This document shows, in pieces, positions 26,659-35,137 of a DNA stretch of 64,000 bases. The notes beneath the pieces are model-generated. The model ran no database searches, had not been told where the DNA came from, and saw nothing but the letters and a program-made list of their open reading frames with translations. The position numbers and the translations under genes were made by a program. Origin of the DNA: Streptomyces beigongshangae (GTDB taxonomy: Bacteria > Actinomycetota > Actinomycetes > Streptomycetales > Streptomycetaceae); contig NZ_JAHKJW010000006.1 in NCBI RefSeq assembly GCF_019710745.1, forward strand, positions 62,001-126,000, in the 5' to 3' direction. Positions within the stretch are counted from its first letter, which is position 1. The number at the start of each line of letters is the position of its first letter.

Positions 26659-27120
26659 CTACGCGGTCGCGCGCGCCGCGTCCAGTGCCGCCGCCAGCCG
26701 CTCCGGCTCGCGGGTCGACAGATAGACGTACGGGGTCGGGTCCGCGGGGTCGGTCACGTCCACGCGCAGAGCCGTCGGGACGTAGGCGCGCAGCAACATG
26801 TAGGCGCGCGCGTCCGCCTTGAACGAGCGCCAGGCGCGGGCCTCCTCCGGGTCCAGGACGTGGGCCTCGCCCAGGGCGGAGACCGGGATCCTCGCGTCCC
26901 CCGCGATCAGGGAGCCGCCCACCACACGGATCCGCGCGGAGCCGTACGAGCTGACCACCACGGCCGCCACCGCCGTGCCGCCGGCCAGTCCGCCCAGGAT
27001 GGGCAGGGGGCCGAAGGGGAGCAGGATCAGGGCCATCGAGAGACCGGCCAGCAGGCAGACGAGCCACCAGGAGCGGGGCGCGGTGAGACGTTCTTCGTAC
27101 GGCGGGGCGGAGGGCTGCAT
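26659..27120 (-). CDS. DUF3093 membrane protein
   Basis: A 153-residue protein with a short cytoplasmic start (MQPSAPPYEERLTAPRSWW), two adjacent transmembrane helices (WLVCLLAGLSMALILLPFG and GGLAGGTAVAAVVVSSYG) and a soluble PH-like domain ending in PTPYVYLSTREPERLAAAL. This is the DUF3093 pattern, widespread in actinobacteria, often near dut. Function unknown. The gene is transcribed away from the thioesterase-dut operon. Confidence 0.85.
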   Translation of the reverse strand: MQPSAPPYEERLTAPRSWWLVCLLAGLSMALILLPFGPLPILGGLAGGTAVAAVVVSSYGSARIRVVGGSLIAGDARIPVSALGEAHVLDPEEARAWRSFKADARAYMLLRAYVPTALRVDVTDPADPTPYVYLSTREPERLAAALDAARATA

Positions 27121-27177
27121 ACCGTCAAGCCTGCCACGGTGCGTACGGGCTCCGGCACGGAGGTAAGGTCTGCGCCT

Positions 27178-27762
27178 GTGAGTGGTACATCTTCGGCCCT
27201 GCGGCCCCCGGCCGACGCCATGGCGCCGGTGCGCCATCCCGACGCACCCGCCCCGGGCGAGCTGCTCGGCGCGCACTACGACCAGTGTTTCGGCTGCGGC
27301 GGCGGGCAGCCGCACGGCCTCCACCTGGAGGCCCGGGCCGGCGAAGGGGTGAGGATCACCGCCGAGTTCACCGTCCGGCCCGCGCACCAGGGCGCCCCCG
27401 GCCTGGCGCACGGCGGTGTCCTCGCGAGCGCCCTCGACGAGACCCTCGGTTCGCTGAACTGGCTGCTGCGCACCATCGCGGTGACCGGCCGGCTGGAGAC
27501 CGACTTCGTGCGTCCCGTGCCCCTGGGCACCGTGCTGTACCTGGAGGCCGAGGTCACGGCGGTGGCGGGACGCAAGATCTACTCGTCCGCCACCGGGCGC
27601 ATCGGCGCTCCCGACGGGCCCGTCGCCGTCCGCGCGGACGCCCTCTTCATCGAGGTGAAGGTCGACCACTTCGTGGACAACGGCCGCCAGGAGGAGATCC
27701 GGGCGGCCATGGACGACCCCGACACCGTCCGCCGGGCCCGTGCCTTCGAGGTGAACCCGTGA
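27178..27762 (+). CDS. Hotdog-fold thioesterase (PaaI/4HBT type)
   Basis: A 194-residue hotdog protein. The conserved helix HGGVLASALDETLGSLNWLL contains the family's HGG motif and the catalytic acid, and strands TDFVRPVPLGTVLYLEAEVTAVAGRKIYSSATGR complete the fold. Likely substrate is an acyl-CoA; which one is unknown. The GTG at 27178 is used, and an internal ATG at 27220 is also possible. The stop overlaps the dut start by four bases (GTGA). Confidence 0.85.
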   Translation: MSGTSSALRPPADAMAPVRHPDAPAPGELLGAHYDQCFGCGGGQPHGLHLEARAGEGVRITAEFTVRPAHQGAPGLAHGGVLASALDETLGSLNWLLRTIAVTGRLETDFVRPVPLGTVLYLEAEVTAVAGRKIYSSATGRIGAPDGPVAVRADALFIEVKVDHFVDNGRQEEIRAAMDDPDTVRRARAFEVNP

Positions 27763-28322
27763 ACCCCGGGAAGGCGCCCGTCGGCCCCGAGGAGGCGCCG
27801 GTCGGCCCCGGGAAGGCGCCCGTCGGCGTGCTGATCAAGCGGGTCGATCCGGACGTACCGCTTCCGCACTATGCACACCCCGGTGACGCGGGCGCGGACC
27901 TGCGGACCACGCAGGGCCGCGTGCTGGAGCCCGGTGAACGGGCCGTGCTGCCCACCGGGGTGTGCATCGCGCTCCCCGAGGGGTACGCGGCCTTCGTGCA
28001 CCCGCGTTCCGGGCTGGCCGCCCGGTGCGGTGTCGCTCTGGTGAATGCCCCGGGGACGGTTGATGCCGGGTACCGTGGGGAGATCAAGGTGATCGTGGTG
28101 AATCTCGACCCGCGCGAGTCCGTGCGGTTCGAGCGCTTCGACCGGATTGCCCAACTGGTCGTCCAGCAGGTCGAGAAGGTGCGCTTCCAGGAGGTTCTGG
28201 AACTTCCCGACTCGGCGCGGGGCGCGGAGGGCTTCGGGTCCACCGGCGGGCACGCCGCGGTGGGCGGCACAGCGGGTGGGAATCGATACGCTTCGGTCGT
28301 ATCCGACCGGGAAGGACAGTGA
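27759..28322 (+). CDS. dut: dUTP diphosphatase
   Basis: A 187-residue trimeric-type dUTPase that hydrolyses dUTP to dUMP, preventing uracil misincorporation. All five motifs are visible: HPGDAGADLRT, HPRSGLAAR, GTVDAGYRGEIKV with the catalytic Asp, RFDRIAQLVV and EGFGSTGGH. An N-terminal extension of about 24 residues contains a repeated APVGP unit that is not part of the enzyme. Start GTG 27759 overlaps the thioesterase stop (GTGA); an alternative start after the repeats cannot be excluded. The DUF3710 gene follows at once. Confidence 0.95.
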   Translation: MNPGKAPVGPEEAPVGPGKAPVGVLIKRVDPDVPLPHYAHPGDAGADLRTTQGRVLEPGERAVLPTGVCIALPEGYAAFVHPRSGLAARCGVALVNAPGTVDAGYRGEIKVIVVNLDPRESVRFERFDRIAQLVVQQVEKVRFQEVLELPDSARGAEGFGSTGGHAAVGGTAGGNRYASVVSDREGQ

Positions 28323-28323
28323 C

Positions 28324-29085
28324 GTGTTCGGACGTCGCAAGAAGGGCAGTGCCGCCGAGGACGCGGCGGGCGAGGCCGAGCAGGTCGTCGACGGCGTCGA
28401 CACTGAGGCGGACGAGGCGGAGCGCGAGCGCGTGAGGCTCGAACCGGAGCCGCGCCCCGACGGTCCCTGGGACAGCACCGAGGTGCGCGATCCGGCCGAG
28501 GGCCGGGTCGACCTGGGCGGCCTCTTCGTACCCGGGGTCGACGGCATGGAGCTGCGCGTGGAGGTCGCGGGCGACGCGATCGTCGCGGCCACGGTGGTGC
28601 TGAAGGACAGCGCCGTCCAGCTGCAGGCATTCGCCGCCCCCAAGCGCGAGGGCATCTGGGGCGAGGTCCGCGAGGAGATCGCGGCCGGCATCACGCAGCA
28701 GGGCGGTGTCATCGACGAGGTCGAGGGCCCGCTGGGCTGGGAGCTGCGCGCCCAGGTACCGGTGCAGCTGCCGGACGGGACCGGCGGTTTCCAGGTCGTC
28801 CGCTTCATCGGTGTCGACGGCCCCCGCTGGTTCCTGCGCGGGGTGATCTCCGGGCAGGGCGCGGTGCAGCCGCAGGCCGCCGGGCTGCTGGAGCAGATCT
28901 TCCGGGACACCGTCGTGGTCCGCGGGGAGGGCCCGATGGCCCCGCGCGACCCGATCGTCCTGAAGCTGCCCGACGACGCGCAGATGGTCGCTGAGGGTGT
29001 GCAGCAGGAGGAGCAGGCCGGATCCCGTTTCTCCGGCGGCATGGGACAGCTGCAGCGCGGACCGGAGATCACCGAGGTCCGCTAG
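28324..29085 (+). CDS. DUF3710 family protein
   Basis: A 253-residue protein, starting with GTG one base after the dut stop region. The first 60 residues are highly charged and likely disordered (MFGRRKKGSAAEDAAGEAEQ). The rest is a compact domain with GPWDSTEVRD, RVDLGGLFVPGVDGMELRVEV, PKREGIWGEVREEIA and DGPRWFLRGVISGQGA, the DUF3710 signature found in most actinobacteria. Function unknown. Cotranscribed with dut; a strong hairpin follows. Confidence 0.9.
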   Translation: MFGRRKKGSAAEDAAGEAEQVVDGVDTEADEAERERVRLEPEPRPDGPWDSTEVRDPAEGRVDLGGLFVPGVDGMELRVEVAGDAIVAATVVLKDSAVQLQAFAAPKREGIWGEVREEIAAGITQQGGVIDEVEGPLGWELRAQVPVQLPDGTGGFQVVRFIGVDGPRWFLRGVISGQGAVQPQAAGLLEQIFRDTVVVRGEGPMAPRDPIVLKLPDDAQMVAEGVQQEEQAGSRFSGGMGQLQRGPEITEVR

Positions 29086-29130
29086 ACGCCCGACACGGCA
29101 CCGCCGTACGGCCGCGCGCGCGGAGGTGCG

Positions 29131-29168
29131 CGAAGGGCCGCACTCTCTCCGGGGAGTGCGGCCCTTCG
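29131..29168 (+). terminator. Hairpin terminator of the thioesterase-dut-DUF3710 operon
   Basis: A perfect 15-bp stem (CGAAGGGCCGCACTC and complement) with an 8-base loop begins 46 bases after the stop codon. Confidence 0.85.
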
Positions 29169-29180
29169 CCGTTTTCCGGC

Positions 29181-29230
29181 AGATCGAGGCAGATCGAGGC
29201 GGGTCGAGATGGATCGAGGCAGGTCAAGTC
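29181..29230. repeat. Tandem 10-bp repeat (AGATCGAGGC-type), five degenerate units
   Basis: The unit AGATCGAGGC occurs twice exactly, then three degenerate copies follow. The whole region 29169-29552 has no supported gene. It also holds two copies of GATGTCYGGAC about 25 bases apart near 29370-29403, which could be a regulator site for the amidase gene. Confidence 0.6.
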
Positions 29231-29552
29231 GGTACAAGGCGGTTCGGGGCGGGCGCGCGGACGGGGCGCGGGCGGGGCGCGGCGAGGCGAGGGAGCGGGT
29301 ACGGCGAGGTGGGGGGCGGCTGTCGGCCGCATACGGCGGAACCGGTCCGCGGGCACTTTTCTTTCCCCCCGATGTCTGGACATTCATCTTTTTTGATGTC
29401 CGGACTGTGGGCCGAATGAGTGAAGAAAACCCTGAGCCGCAACCGGAAAGCGGCTACGCTGCGTCACCCTGGGCATGTTGAAGAAGGGGAAGTCTTCAAC
29501 TCCCTTGACGAACGCACCACTTGCCGATCGAGAAAGACCATGGGGGTCAGGG

Positions 29553-30440
29553 ATGAGCACCAACTGGATCGAGAGGGCGCAGCGGTTGGGCGACGGCAGC
29601 ATCGGGGGCGCGATGGACCATCCTTCCGTCCCGGGCCGCGTCGTCTGGCACACCACGGAGAGCGGCACGGGGGACGACGCCTTCGAGGCCGTGGCGGCCT
29701 ACCTGATCAAGGTCGCCGCCGAGCCGCACCTGCTGTACGACCCGACGACGGACCGGCTCGGCCAGTTCGGCCCGTTGAACCAGAGCGCCCGTGCGCTGCA
29801 CAACGACGGGGAGACGCGCACCAACCGCGTCGGCAAGGTCTGCATCCAGATCGAGGTGCTCGGGCGGGCCGGCAAACCGTTCACCAAGACCTGGAAGCCG
29901 GGCCCGAACTACCGGGCCATGATGGCCGCGATCCGCTCCTGGAAGATTCCGGACACCTTCCCCGCGGGCCGCCTCGCGACCTCGGGTGCCGACGCGACCA
30001 ACCGTCCCCGCTCGGTGTGGATGAGCAAGGGCGGCCACTACGGCCACGCGAACATCCCGGGCAACGACCACTGGGACCCGGGCGACATCGACAAGTCCGC
30101 CCTCTTCGAGGCGGCCCCGGCCGGCGGCTCCGGCGGCACCACCCCCGCCAAGCCCGTCGTCGACCTCAGCAACCTGATCGCCGCCGCGCGCCGCGACCCG
30201 GGTCTGCCCCAGGGCGGCAAGACGCACAAGTCGGACGTCCTGGTCGTCGAGAAGGCCCTGGTGGCGGAGGGGCTGCTGCCCTCCCGGTGGGCCGACGGCT
30301 CCTTCGGCACCAAGACCGTGGAGGCGTACGCGGCCCTCCAGCGCCGCTACGGCTACAGCGGGGCCGACGCCAACGGCATCCCGGGCCAGACCACCCTGCG
30401 CAAGCTCGGCAAGGAGCACGGCTTCACGGTCAAGGCCTGA
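29553..30440 (+). CDS. Peptidoglycan amidase-like protein with C-terminal peptidoglycan-binding domain, no signal peptide
   Basis: A 295-residue protein. Residues about 20-185 are an N-acetylmuramoyl-L-alanine amidase_2/PGRP-type fold: RVVWHTTESGTG supplies the first zinc histidine, and GGHYGHANIPGNDHWDPGDI supplies the second. A Gly-rich linker leads to a peptidoglycan-binding domain (VLVVEKALVAEGLLPSRWADGSFGTKTVEAYAALQRRYGYSGADANGIPGQTTL, abbreviated). There is no signal peptide, so it resembles phage endolysins or an enzyme released by another route. ATG 29553 lies after a GGGGGTCAGGG site; a longer in-frame start at 29475 is less likely. Confidence 0.82.
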   Translation: MSTNWIERAQRLGDGSIGGAMDHPSVPGRVVWHTTESGTGDDAFEAVAAYLIKVAAEPHLLYDPTTDRLGQFGPLNQSARALHNDGETRTNRVGKVCIQIEVLGRAGKPFTKTWKPGPNYRAMMAAIRSWKIPDTFPAGRLATSGADATNRPRSVWMSKGGHYGHANIPGNDHWDPGDIDKSALFEAAPAGGSGGTTPAKPVVDLSNLIAAARRDPGLPQGGKTHKSDVLVVEKALVAEGLLPSRWADGSFGTKTVEAYAALQRRYGYSGADANGIPGQTTLRKLGKEHGFTVKA

Positions 30441-30482
30441 CCGGCCCGCCGGACGCTCCGGTGCGCGGCGGCGCGGCGGTGC

Positions 30483-30526
30483 GGGTGGTCCCCGGCGGCG
30501 GCGGACCCCGCCGCCGGGGACCACCC
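30483..30526 (+). terminator. Very strong hairpin terminator after the amidase gene
   Basis: A perfect 19-bp GC-rich stem (GGGTGGTCCCCGGCGGCGG and complement) with a 6-base loop, 43 bases after the amidase stop. Confidence 0.9.
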
Positions 30527-30547
30527 ACACCGCCTTCGTCTTTTCTC

Positions 30548-30585
30548 TTGACGTGGACATGGTCTGTACCTATGGTCGCCGACCA
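30548..30585 (+). promoter_or_regulatory. SigA/HrdB-type promoter with overlapping dyads upstream of the lyase gene
   Basis: TTGACG (30548-30553) and TATGGT (30571-30576) are separated by exactly 17 bases. TGGTCTGTACC lies in the spacer and resembles the TGGTCTAGACCA class of GntR/DasR sites. TGGTCGCCGACCA (30573-30585), a perfect dyad, covers the -10 and start region. Repression by a sugar-responsive regulator is inferred. Confidence 0.65.
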
Positions 30586-30641
30586 GCGCCTAAGTTCATA
30601 AAGGCATCTCACGTTCACATACGAGAACGGATGGCCCCCCC

Positions 30642-31859
30642 ATGAAGCCGACCGCTCCGCTCCCCCCACGCCCCCGCAGGACCTCCCGCCCCGCCCTTCT
30701 CGCCACCGTCACCGCCCTGCTGGCCGGTGCCCTCGCCTGGCCCGCCGCGCCGCGCGCCGAGGCCGCCCCCGCCGCCTTCGCGCACCCCGGGGTCACCGTC
30801 TCCCGGAGCCAGCTGGACTTCGCCCGGCAGCAGGTCAACGCCGGTGTCCAGCCCTGGAAGAGCGCGTACGACCAGATGATGTCGAGCAAGTACGCCTCGC
30901 TCACGCGCACCGCCAAGCCCCGCGCGGTCGTGGAGTGCGGCTCGTACTCGAACCCCAACAACGGCTGCACGGACGAGCGCGAGGACGCGATCGCCGCGTA
31001 CACCCAGGCACTCGCCTGGTACGTCACACGGGACGCCCGGTACGCACGGAAGGCGATCGAGCTGATGGACGCCTGGTCCGCGACGATCCGCGACCACACC
31101 AACAGCAACGCGCCGCTGCAGACCGGCTGGGCCGGCTCGTCCTGGCCCAGGGCCGCCGAGATCATCAAGTACACGTACGACGGCGGCTGGGCGGACTCGG
31201 GCCGCTTCTCGACGATGCTGCGCGACGTCTACCTGCCCGAGGTCGTCAACGGGTCCAACTCCAACGGCAACTGGGAACTGTCGATGATGGAGGCCGCCGT
31301 CGGCATCTCCGTCTTCCTGGAGGACAAGACCTCCTACGACAGGGCGATGGCCAGGTTCCGCACCCGTACGGCCGCCTACGTCTACCTCGCCTCCGACGGC
31401 GCCCTGCCGAAGACCGTGCCGAGCCAGAACCTCGACACCACGCAGAAGATCGTCAACTACTGGCAGGGGCAGTCCACCTTCGTCAACGGGCTCACCCAGG
31501 AGACCTGCCGCGACTTCACCCACACCGGGTACGGCCTCTCCGCGATCTCGCACGTCGCAGAGACCAGCCGCATCCAGGGCCAGGACCTGTACGGCACCGA
31601 CGTCGGCGAGCGGCTGCGGCACGCGCTCGGCTTCCAGGCGAAGTACGAACTCGGCGAGGCCGCACCGGGCTGGCTGTGCGGCGGTTCGCTGCACCTCGGC
31701 CTCGGACCGGTCACCGAGGTCGGCCACAACGCCCTGCACCACCGCCTCGGCCACGCCATGACCAACACCGAACGGCTGACGGCGCGGAACCGTCCGGCGG
31801 GGAGCAACAACCTCTTCGTCGCCTGGGAGACGCTGACGCACGGCGACAACCCGAACTGA
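30642..31859 (+). CDS. Secreted alginate-lyase-family polysaccharide lyase
   Basis: A 405-residue protein. A signal peptide spans about residues 1-42 (Arg-rich start, then ALLATVTALLAGALAWPAA, AEA cleavage region). The mature part is an alpha/alpha-toroid lyase domain of the alginate lyase/chondroitin-lyase-like clan: WKSAYDQMMSSKYASL, SYSNPNNGCTDEREDAIAAYTQALAWYVT, NGNWELSMMEAAVGISVF with the active-site Asn, and TQETCRDFTHTGYGLSAI with the His/Tyr pair. It should cleave a uronic-acid polysaccharide by beta-elimination outside the cell; the exact substrate is unknown. It is monocistronic behind a good promoter. Confidence 0.87.
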   Translation: MKPTAPLPPRPRRTSRPALLATVTALLAGALAWPAAPRAEAAPAAFAHPGVTVSRSQLDFARQQVNAGVQPWKSAYDQMMSSKYASLTRTAKPRAVVECGSYSNPNNGCTDEREDAIAAYTQALAWYVTRDARYARKAIELMDAWSATIRDHTNSNAPLQTGWAGSSWPRAAEIIKYTYDGGWADSGRFSTMLRDVYLPEVVNGSNSNGNWELSMMEAAVGISVFLEDKTSYDRAMARFRTRTAAYVYLASDGALPKTVPSQNLDTTQKIVNYWQGQSTFVNGLTQETCRDFTHTGYGLSAISHVAETSRIQGQDLYGTDVGERLRHALGFQAKYELGEAAPGWLCGGSLHLGLGPVTEVGHNALHHRLGHAMTNTERLTARNRPAGSNNLFVAWETLTHGDNPN

Positions 31860-31870
31860 CGGGTCCGGCC

Positions 31871-31912
31871 CGGGCCGGACGGCTGCGGGCCCGGGCCGGA
31901 CGCCTGCGGGCC
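31871..31912. repeat. Tandem duplication of a 21-bp unit
   Basis: Two back-to-back copies of CGGGCCGGACGGCTGCGGGC plus one base, differing at a single position, lie between the lyase stop and the ABC pseudogene. They mark replication slippage or a deletion scar. Confidence 0.7.
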
Positions 31913-32327
31913 CGGACGACGGACGGATCACCGTCGACGGGCTCGACCTCTCCGGGCTCGGCGGGAACGGGCTGCTGGAGCTGCGCCGGGACCGCATCGG
32001 CTTCGTCTTCCAGTCCTTCGGGCTCGTCCCGATCCTGACGGCCGCCGAGAACATGGGCGTGCCCATGCGGCTGCGCCGGGCCGACCCGCGCGAGAGCAGC
32101 AGCGCGTCGCCGTCGCCCGCGCCCTCGCGAACAGGCCGGCGCTCCTCGTCGCCGACGAACCCACCGGCCGACCCGACGCCGAGACCGGTATCGGGGCGAT
32201 GGAGCTGCTGCGGGCGGTCGTCCGCAGCGAGCGGGTCACCGCGCTCGTCGCCGCCCACGACGCGGCCCTCCGGGACCTGGCCGACCGGGTCCCGGAGCTG
32301 AGCGACGGCGAGATCGTGGAGAACTGA
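31912..32327 (+). pseudogene. Broken ABC-transporter ATP-binding subunit (MacB/LolD type)
   Basis: Translation gives DDGRITVDGLDLSGL, then RDRIGFVFQSFGLVPILTAAENMGVPMRL (the Q-loop region). After a frame change at about 32092-32096 it gives EQQRVAVARALANRPALLVADEPTG (Walker B region) and DAALRDLADRVPELSDGEIVEN to a TGA at 32325. The Walker A half is missing, and the segment that should hold the LSGGQ signature is deleted at the frame change. It is therefore a decayed ABC ATPase; no permease partner is nearby. Confidence 0.8.
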
Positions 32328-32551
32328 CGCCCTCCCGCTCCGGCCAGGCCCTCCCGCTCCGGCCCGGCCCCGTAGCTCTCCGTGCCCGCGTCCTCACCCC
32401 TGTCCGGGCGTCAGGGTTCCGTCAAAGACGCCCGTACCGGTGCTTCCCGTCCCGTTCGCCCCGATCGTCGGCCATAGGGTTTACGCAGCGTAGGCAACAT
32501 AAGCAGCACAGGCAGCGGGTGCGGGTGCGGGTGCGGGAAGACAATGAGGCC

Positions 32552-35137
32552 ATGGGACGCGGCAAGCTTCGGATCTACCTCGGTGCGGCACCGGGCGTCG
32601 GCAAGACGTACGCGATGCTCTCCGAGGCGCACCGCCGCGTCGAGCGGGGCGCGGACTGCGTGGTGGCCTTCGTCGAGCACCACGGCCGGCCGCGTACGGA
32701 GCTGATGCTGCACGGCCTGGAGCAGATCCCGCGCAGGGAGCTCGTCCACCGGGACGCCGTCTTCACCGAGATGGACGTCGACGCCGTCCTGGAGCGCCGC
32801 CCCGCCGTCGCCCTGGTGGACGAACTGGCGCACAGCAACGTGCCCGGCTCGCGGAACGCCAGGCGCTGGCAGGACGTGGAGGAACTCCTCGCCGCGGGCA
32901 TCGACGTCGTCTCGACGGTGAACATCCAGCACCTGGAGTCGCTCGGGGACGTCGTGGAGTCGATAACCGGCGTGCGCCAGCGGGAGACGGTCCCGGACGA
33001 GGTGGTGCGGCGGGCCGACCAGATAGAGCTGGTCGACATGTCGCCCCAGGCACTGCGCCGTCGGATGGCGCACGGCAACGTCTACCAGCCCGACAAGGTC
33101 GACGCGGCCCTGTCCAACTACTTCCGCCCCGGCAACCTCACCGCCCTGCGCGAGCTGGCCCTCCTCTGGGTCGCCGACCACGTCGACGAGTACCTCCGGC
33201 AGTACCGCGGCGAGCACGGCATCCGCTCCACCTGGCAGGCCCGCGAGCGCATCGTCGTCGGCCTGACCGGCGGCCCCGAGGGCCGTACGCTCATCCGCCG
33301 GGCCGCCCGGCTGGCGGAGAAGGGCGCGGGCGGGGAGGTGCTCGCCGTCTACGTCGCCCGCAGCGACGGCCTCACCTCCGCCTCGCCCAAGGAACTGGCC
33401 GTCCAGCGGACCCTCGCCGAGGACCTCGGCGGCACCTTCCACCACGTCGTCGGCGACGACGTCCCGTCCGCGCTGCTGGAGTTCGCCCGCGGTGTCAACG
33501 CCACCCAGATCGTGCTGGGCTCCTCGCGGCGCAAGACCTGGCAGTACGTGTTCGGCCCCGGCGTCGGCGCCACGGTCGCCCGGGAGTCGGGGCCCGACCT
33601 GGACGTGCACATCGTCACGCACGACGAGGCGGGCAAGGGGCGCGGCCTGCCGGTGGCGCGGGGAGCCCGCCTGGGCCGGTCCCGGATCGTCGCGGGCTGG
33701 CTGACCGGTGTCGCCGGCCCGGCCGTCCTGGCGCTGCTGCTGTACCGGGCCGACGCGGACCTCGGGTTCGCCAACGACATGCTGCTGTTCCTGGCGCTGA
33801 CCGTGGCGGCGGCCCTGCTCGGCGGACTGCTGCCGGCGCTCGCCTCGGCGGCCTTCGGGTCCCTGCTGCTGAACTACTTCTTCACCACGCCGCTGCACCG
33901 GCTGACCATCGCGGACCCCAAGAACTTCGTCGCCATCGCGATCTTCGTCGGGGTGGCCATCTCGGTCGCCTCGGTGGTGGACCTGGCGGCCCGCCGCACC
34001 CACCAGGCGGCCCGGCTGCGCGCCGAGTCCGAGATCCTCTCCTTCCTGGCGGGCAGTGTCCTGCGCGGCGAGACCAGCCTCGACGCCCTGCTGGAGCGGG
34101 TCCGCGAGACCTTCGGCATGGAGTCCGCCGCGCTGCTCGAACGCGCCGGCGACACCGACCCGTGGACCTGCGCGGGCAGTGTGGGCCCGCACCCGCCGGC
34201 GTTCCCCGAGGCCGCGGACGTGGACGTGCCGGTCGGCGACCACACCGCGCTGGCCCTCTCCGGCCGGGTGCTGCCCGCCGAGGACCGCCGGGTCCTCGCC
34301 GCCTTCGCCGCCCAGGCCGTCGTCGTCCTGGACCGCAAACGACTCCAGAAGGAGGCCGAGCGGGCCCGCGCGCTCGCCGAGGGCAACCGCATCCGCACCG
34401 CGCTCCTGGCCGCCGTCAGCCATGACCTGCGGACACCCCTGGCCGCCATCAAGGCCGCCGTGTCGTCCCTGCGGGCGGACGACGTCGCCTGGTCCGAGGA
34501 GGACGAGGCGGAGCTGCTGGAAGGGATAGAGGCCGGTGCCGACCGGCTCGACGCCCTGGTGGGCAACCTGCTCGACATGTCGCGCCTGCAGACCGGCACG
34601 GTCACCCCGCTGATCCGCGAGATCGACCTCGACGAGGTCGTCCCGATGGCCCTGGGCGGCGTACCGGAGCACAGTGTCGAGCTGGAGATCCCCGAGTCCC
34701 TGCCCATGGTCGCGGTCGACCCGGGCCTGCTGGAACGCTCGGTCGCCAACATCGTGGAGAACGCCGTCAAGTACAGCCCCGCCGGAGAACGCGTCCTGGT
34801 CGCCGCCAGCGCGCTCGGCGACCGGGTGGAGGTACGGGTCGTGGACCGGGGCCGGGGCGTTCCGGACGAGGCGAAGGATCGTATCTTCGCTCCGTTCCAG
34901 CGCCACGGCGACGCCCCGCGCGGCGCCGGGGTGGGCCTCGGCCTCGCGGTCGCCCGCGGCTTCGCCGAGGCCATGGGCGGCACCCTCAACGCCGAGGACA
35001 CCCCCGGCGGCGGCCTCACCATGGTCCTCACCCTCCGCGCCGGCCCCTCCCGCCAGGGACCGCTCCCGGCGGGCACGCCACAGTCCGCACCACTGTCCCC
35101 ACCCCTGACCGCACCACCGGAAAGGCAGGCCCCATGA
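32552..35137 (+). CDS. kdpD: Potassium sensor histidine kinase KdpD
   Basis: An 861-residue KdpD. The N-terminal KdpD domain has Walker A GAAPGVGKT at residues 11-19 and VALVDELAHSNVPGSRNARRW. A universal-stress-protein-like domain follows (IVVGLTGGPEGRTLIRRAARLA...IVLGSSRR). Then come four clustered transmembrane helices (about 380-480), a GAF-like region, HisKA (LLAAVSHDLRTPLAAIKAAVSSL) and HATPase_c (ANIVENAVKYSP, GVGLGLAVARGFAEAMGG). It senses K+ limitation or ionic strength in the family. ATG 32552 was chosen as the conserved MGRGKLRIYLG start. A tandem GGGTGC triplet run lies just upstream. kdpFABC is not adjacent. Confidence 0.95.
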   Translation: MGRGKLRIYLGAAPGVGKTYAMLSEAHRRVERGADCVVAFVEHHGRPRTELMLHGLEQIPRRELVHRDAVFTEMDVDAVLERRPAVALVDELAHSNVPGSRNARRWQDVEELLAAGIDVVSTVNIQHLESLGDVVESITGVRQRETVPDEVVRRADQIELVDMSPQALRRRMAHGNVYQPDKVDAALSNYFRPGNLTALRELALLWVADHVDEYLRQYRGEHGIRSTWQARERIVVGLTGGPEGRTLIRRAARLAEKGAGGEVLAVYVARSDGLTSASPKELAVQRTLAEDLGGTFHHVVGDDVPSALLEFARGVNATQIVLGSSRRKTWQYVFGPGVGATVARESGPDLDVHIVTHDEAGKGRGLPVARGARLGRSRIVAGWLTGVAGPAVLALLLYRADADLGFANDMLLFLALTVAAALLGGLLPALASAAFGSLLLNYFFTTPLHRLTIADPKNFVAIAIFVGVAISVASVVDLAARRTHQAARLRAESEILSFLAGSVLRGETSLDALLERVRETFGMESAALLERAGDTDPWTCAGSVGPHPPAFPEAADVDVPVGDHTALALSGRVLPAEDRRVLAAFAAQAVVVLDRKRLQKEAERARALAEGNRIRTALLAAVSHDLRTPLAAIKAAVSSLRADDVAWSEEDEAELLEGIEAGADRLDALVGNLLDMSRLQTGTVTPLIREIDLDEVVPMALGGVPEHSVELEIPESLPMVAVDPGLLERSVANIVENAVKYSPAGERVLVAASALGDRVEVRVVDRGRGVPDEAKDRIFAPFQRHGDAPRGAGVGLGLAVARGFAEAMGGTLNAEDTPGGGLTMVLTLRAGPSRQGPLPAGTPQSAPLSPPLTAPPERQAP

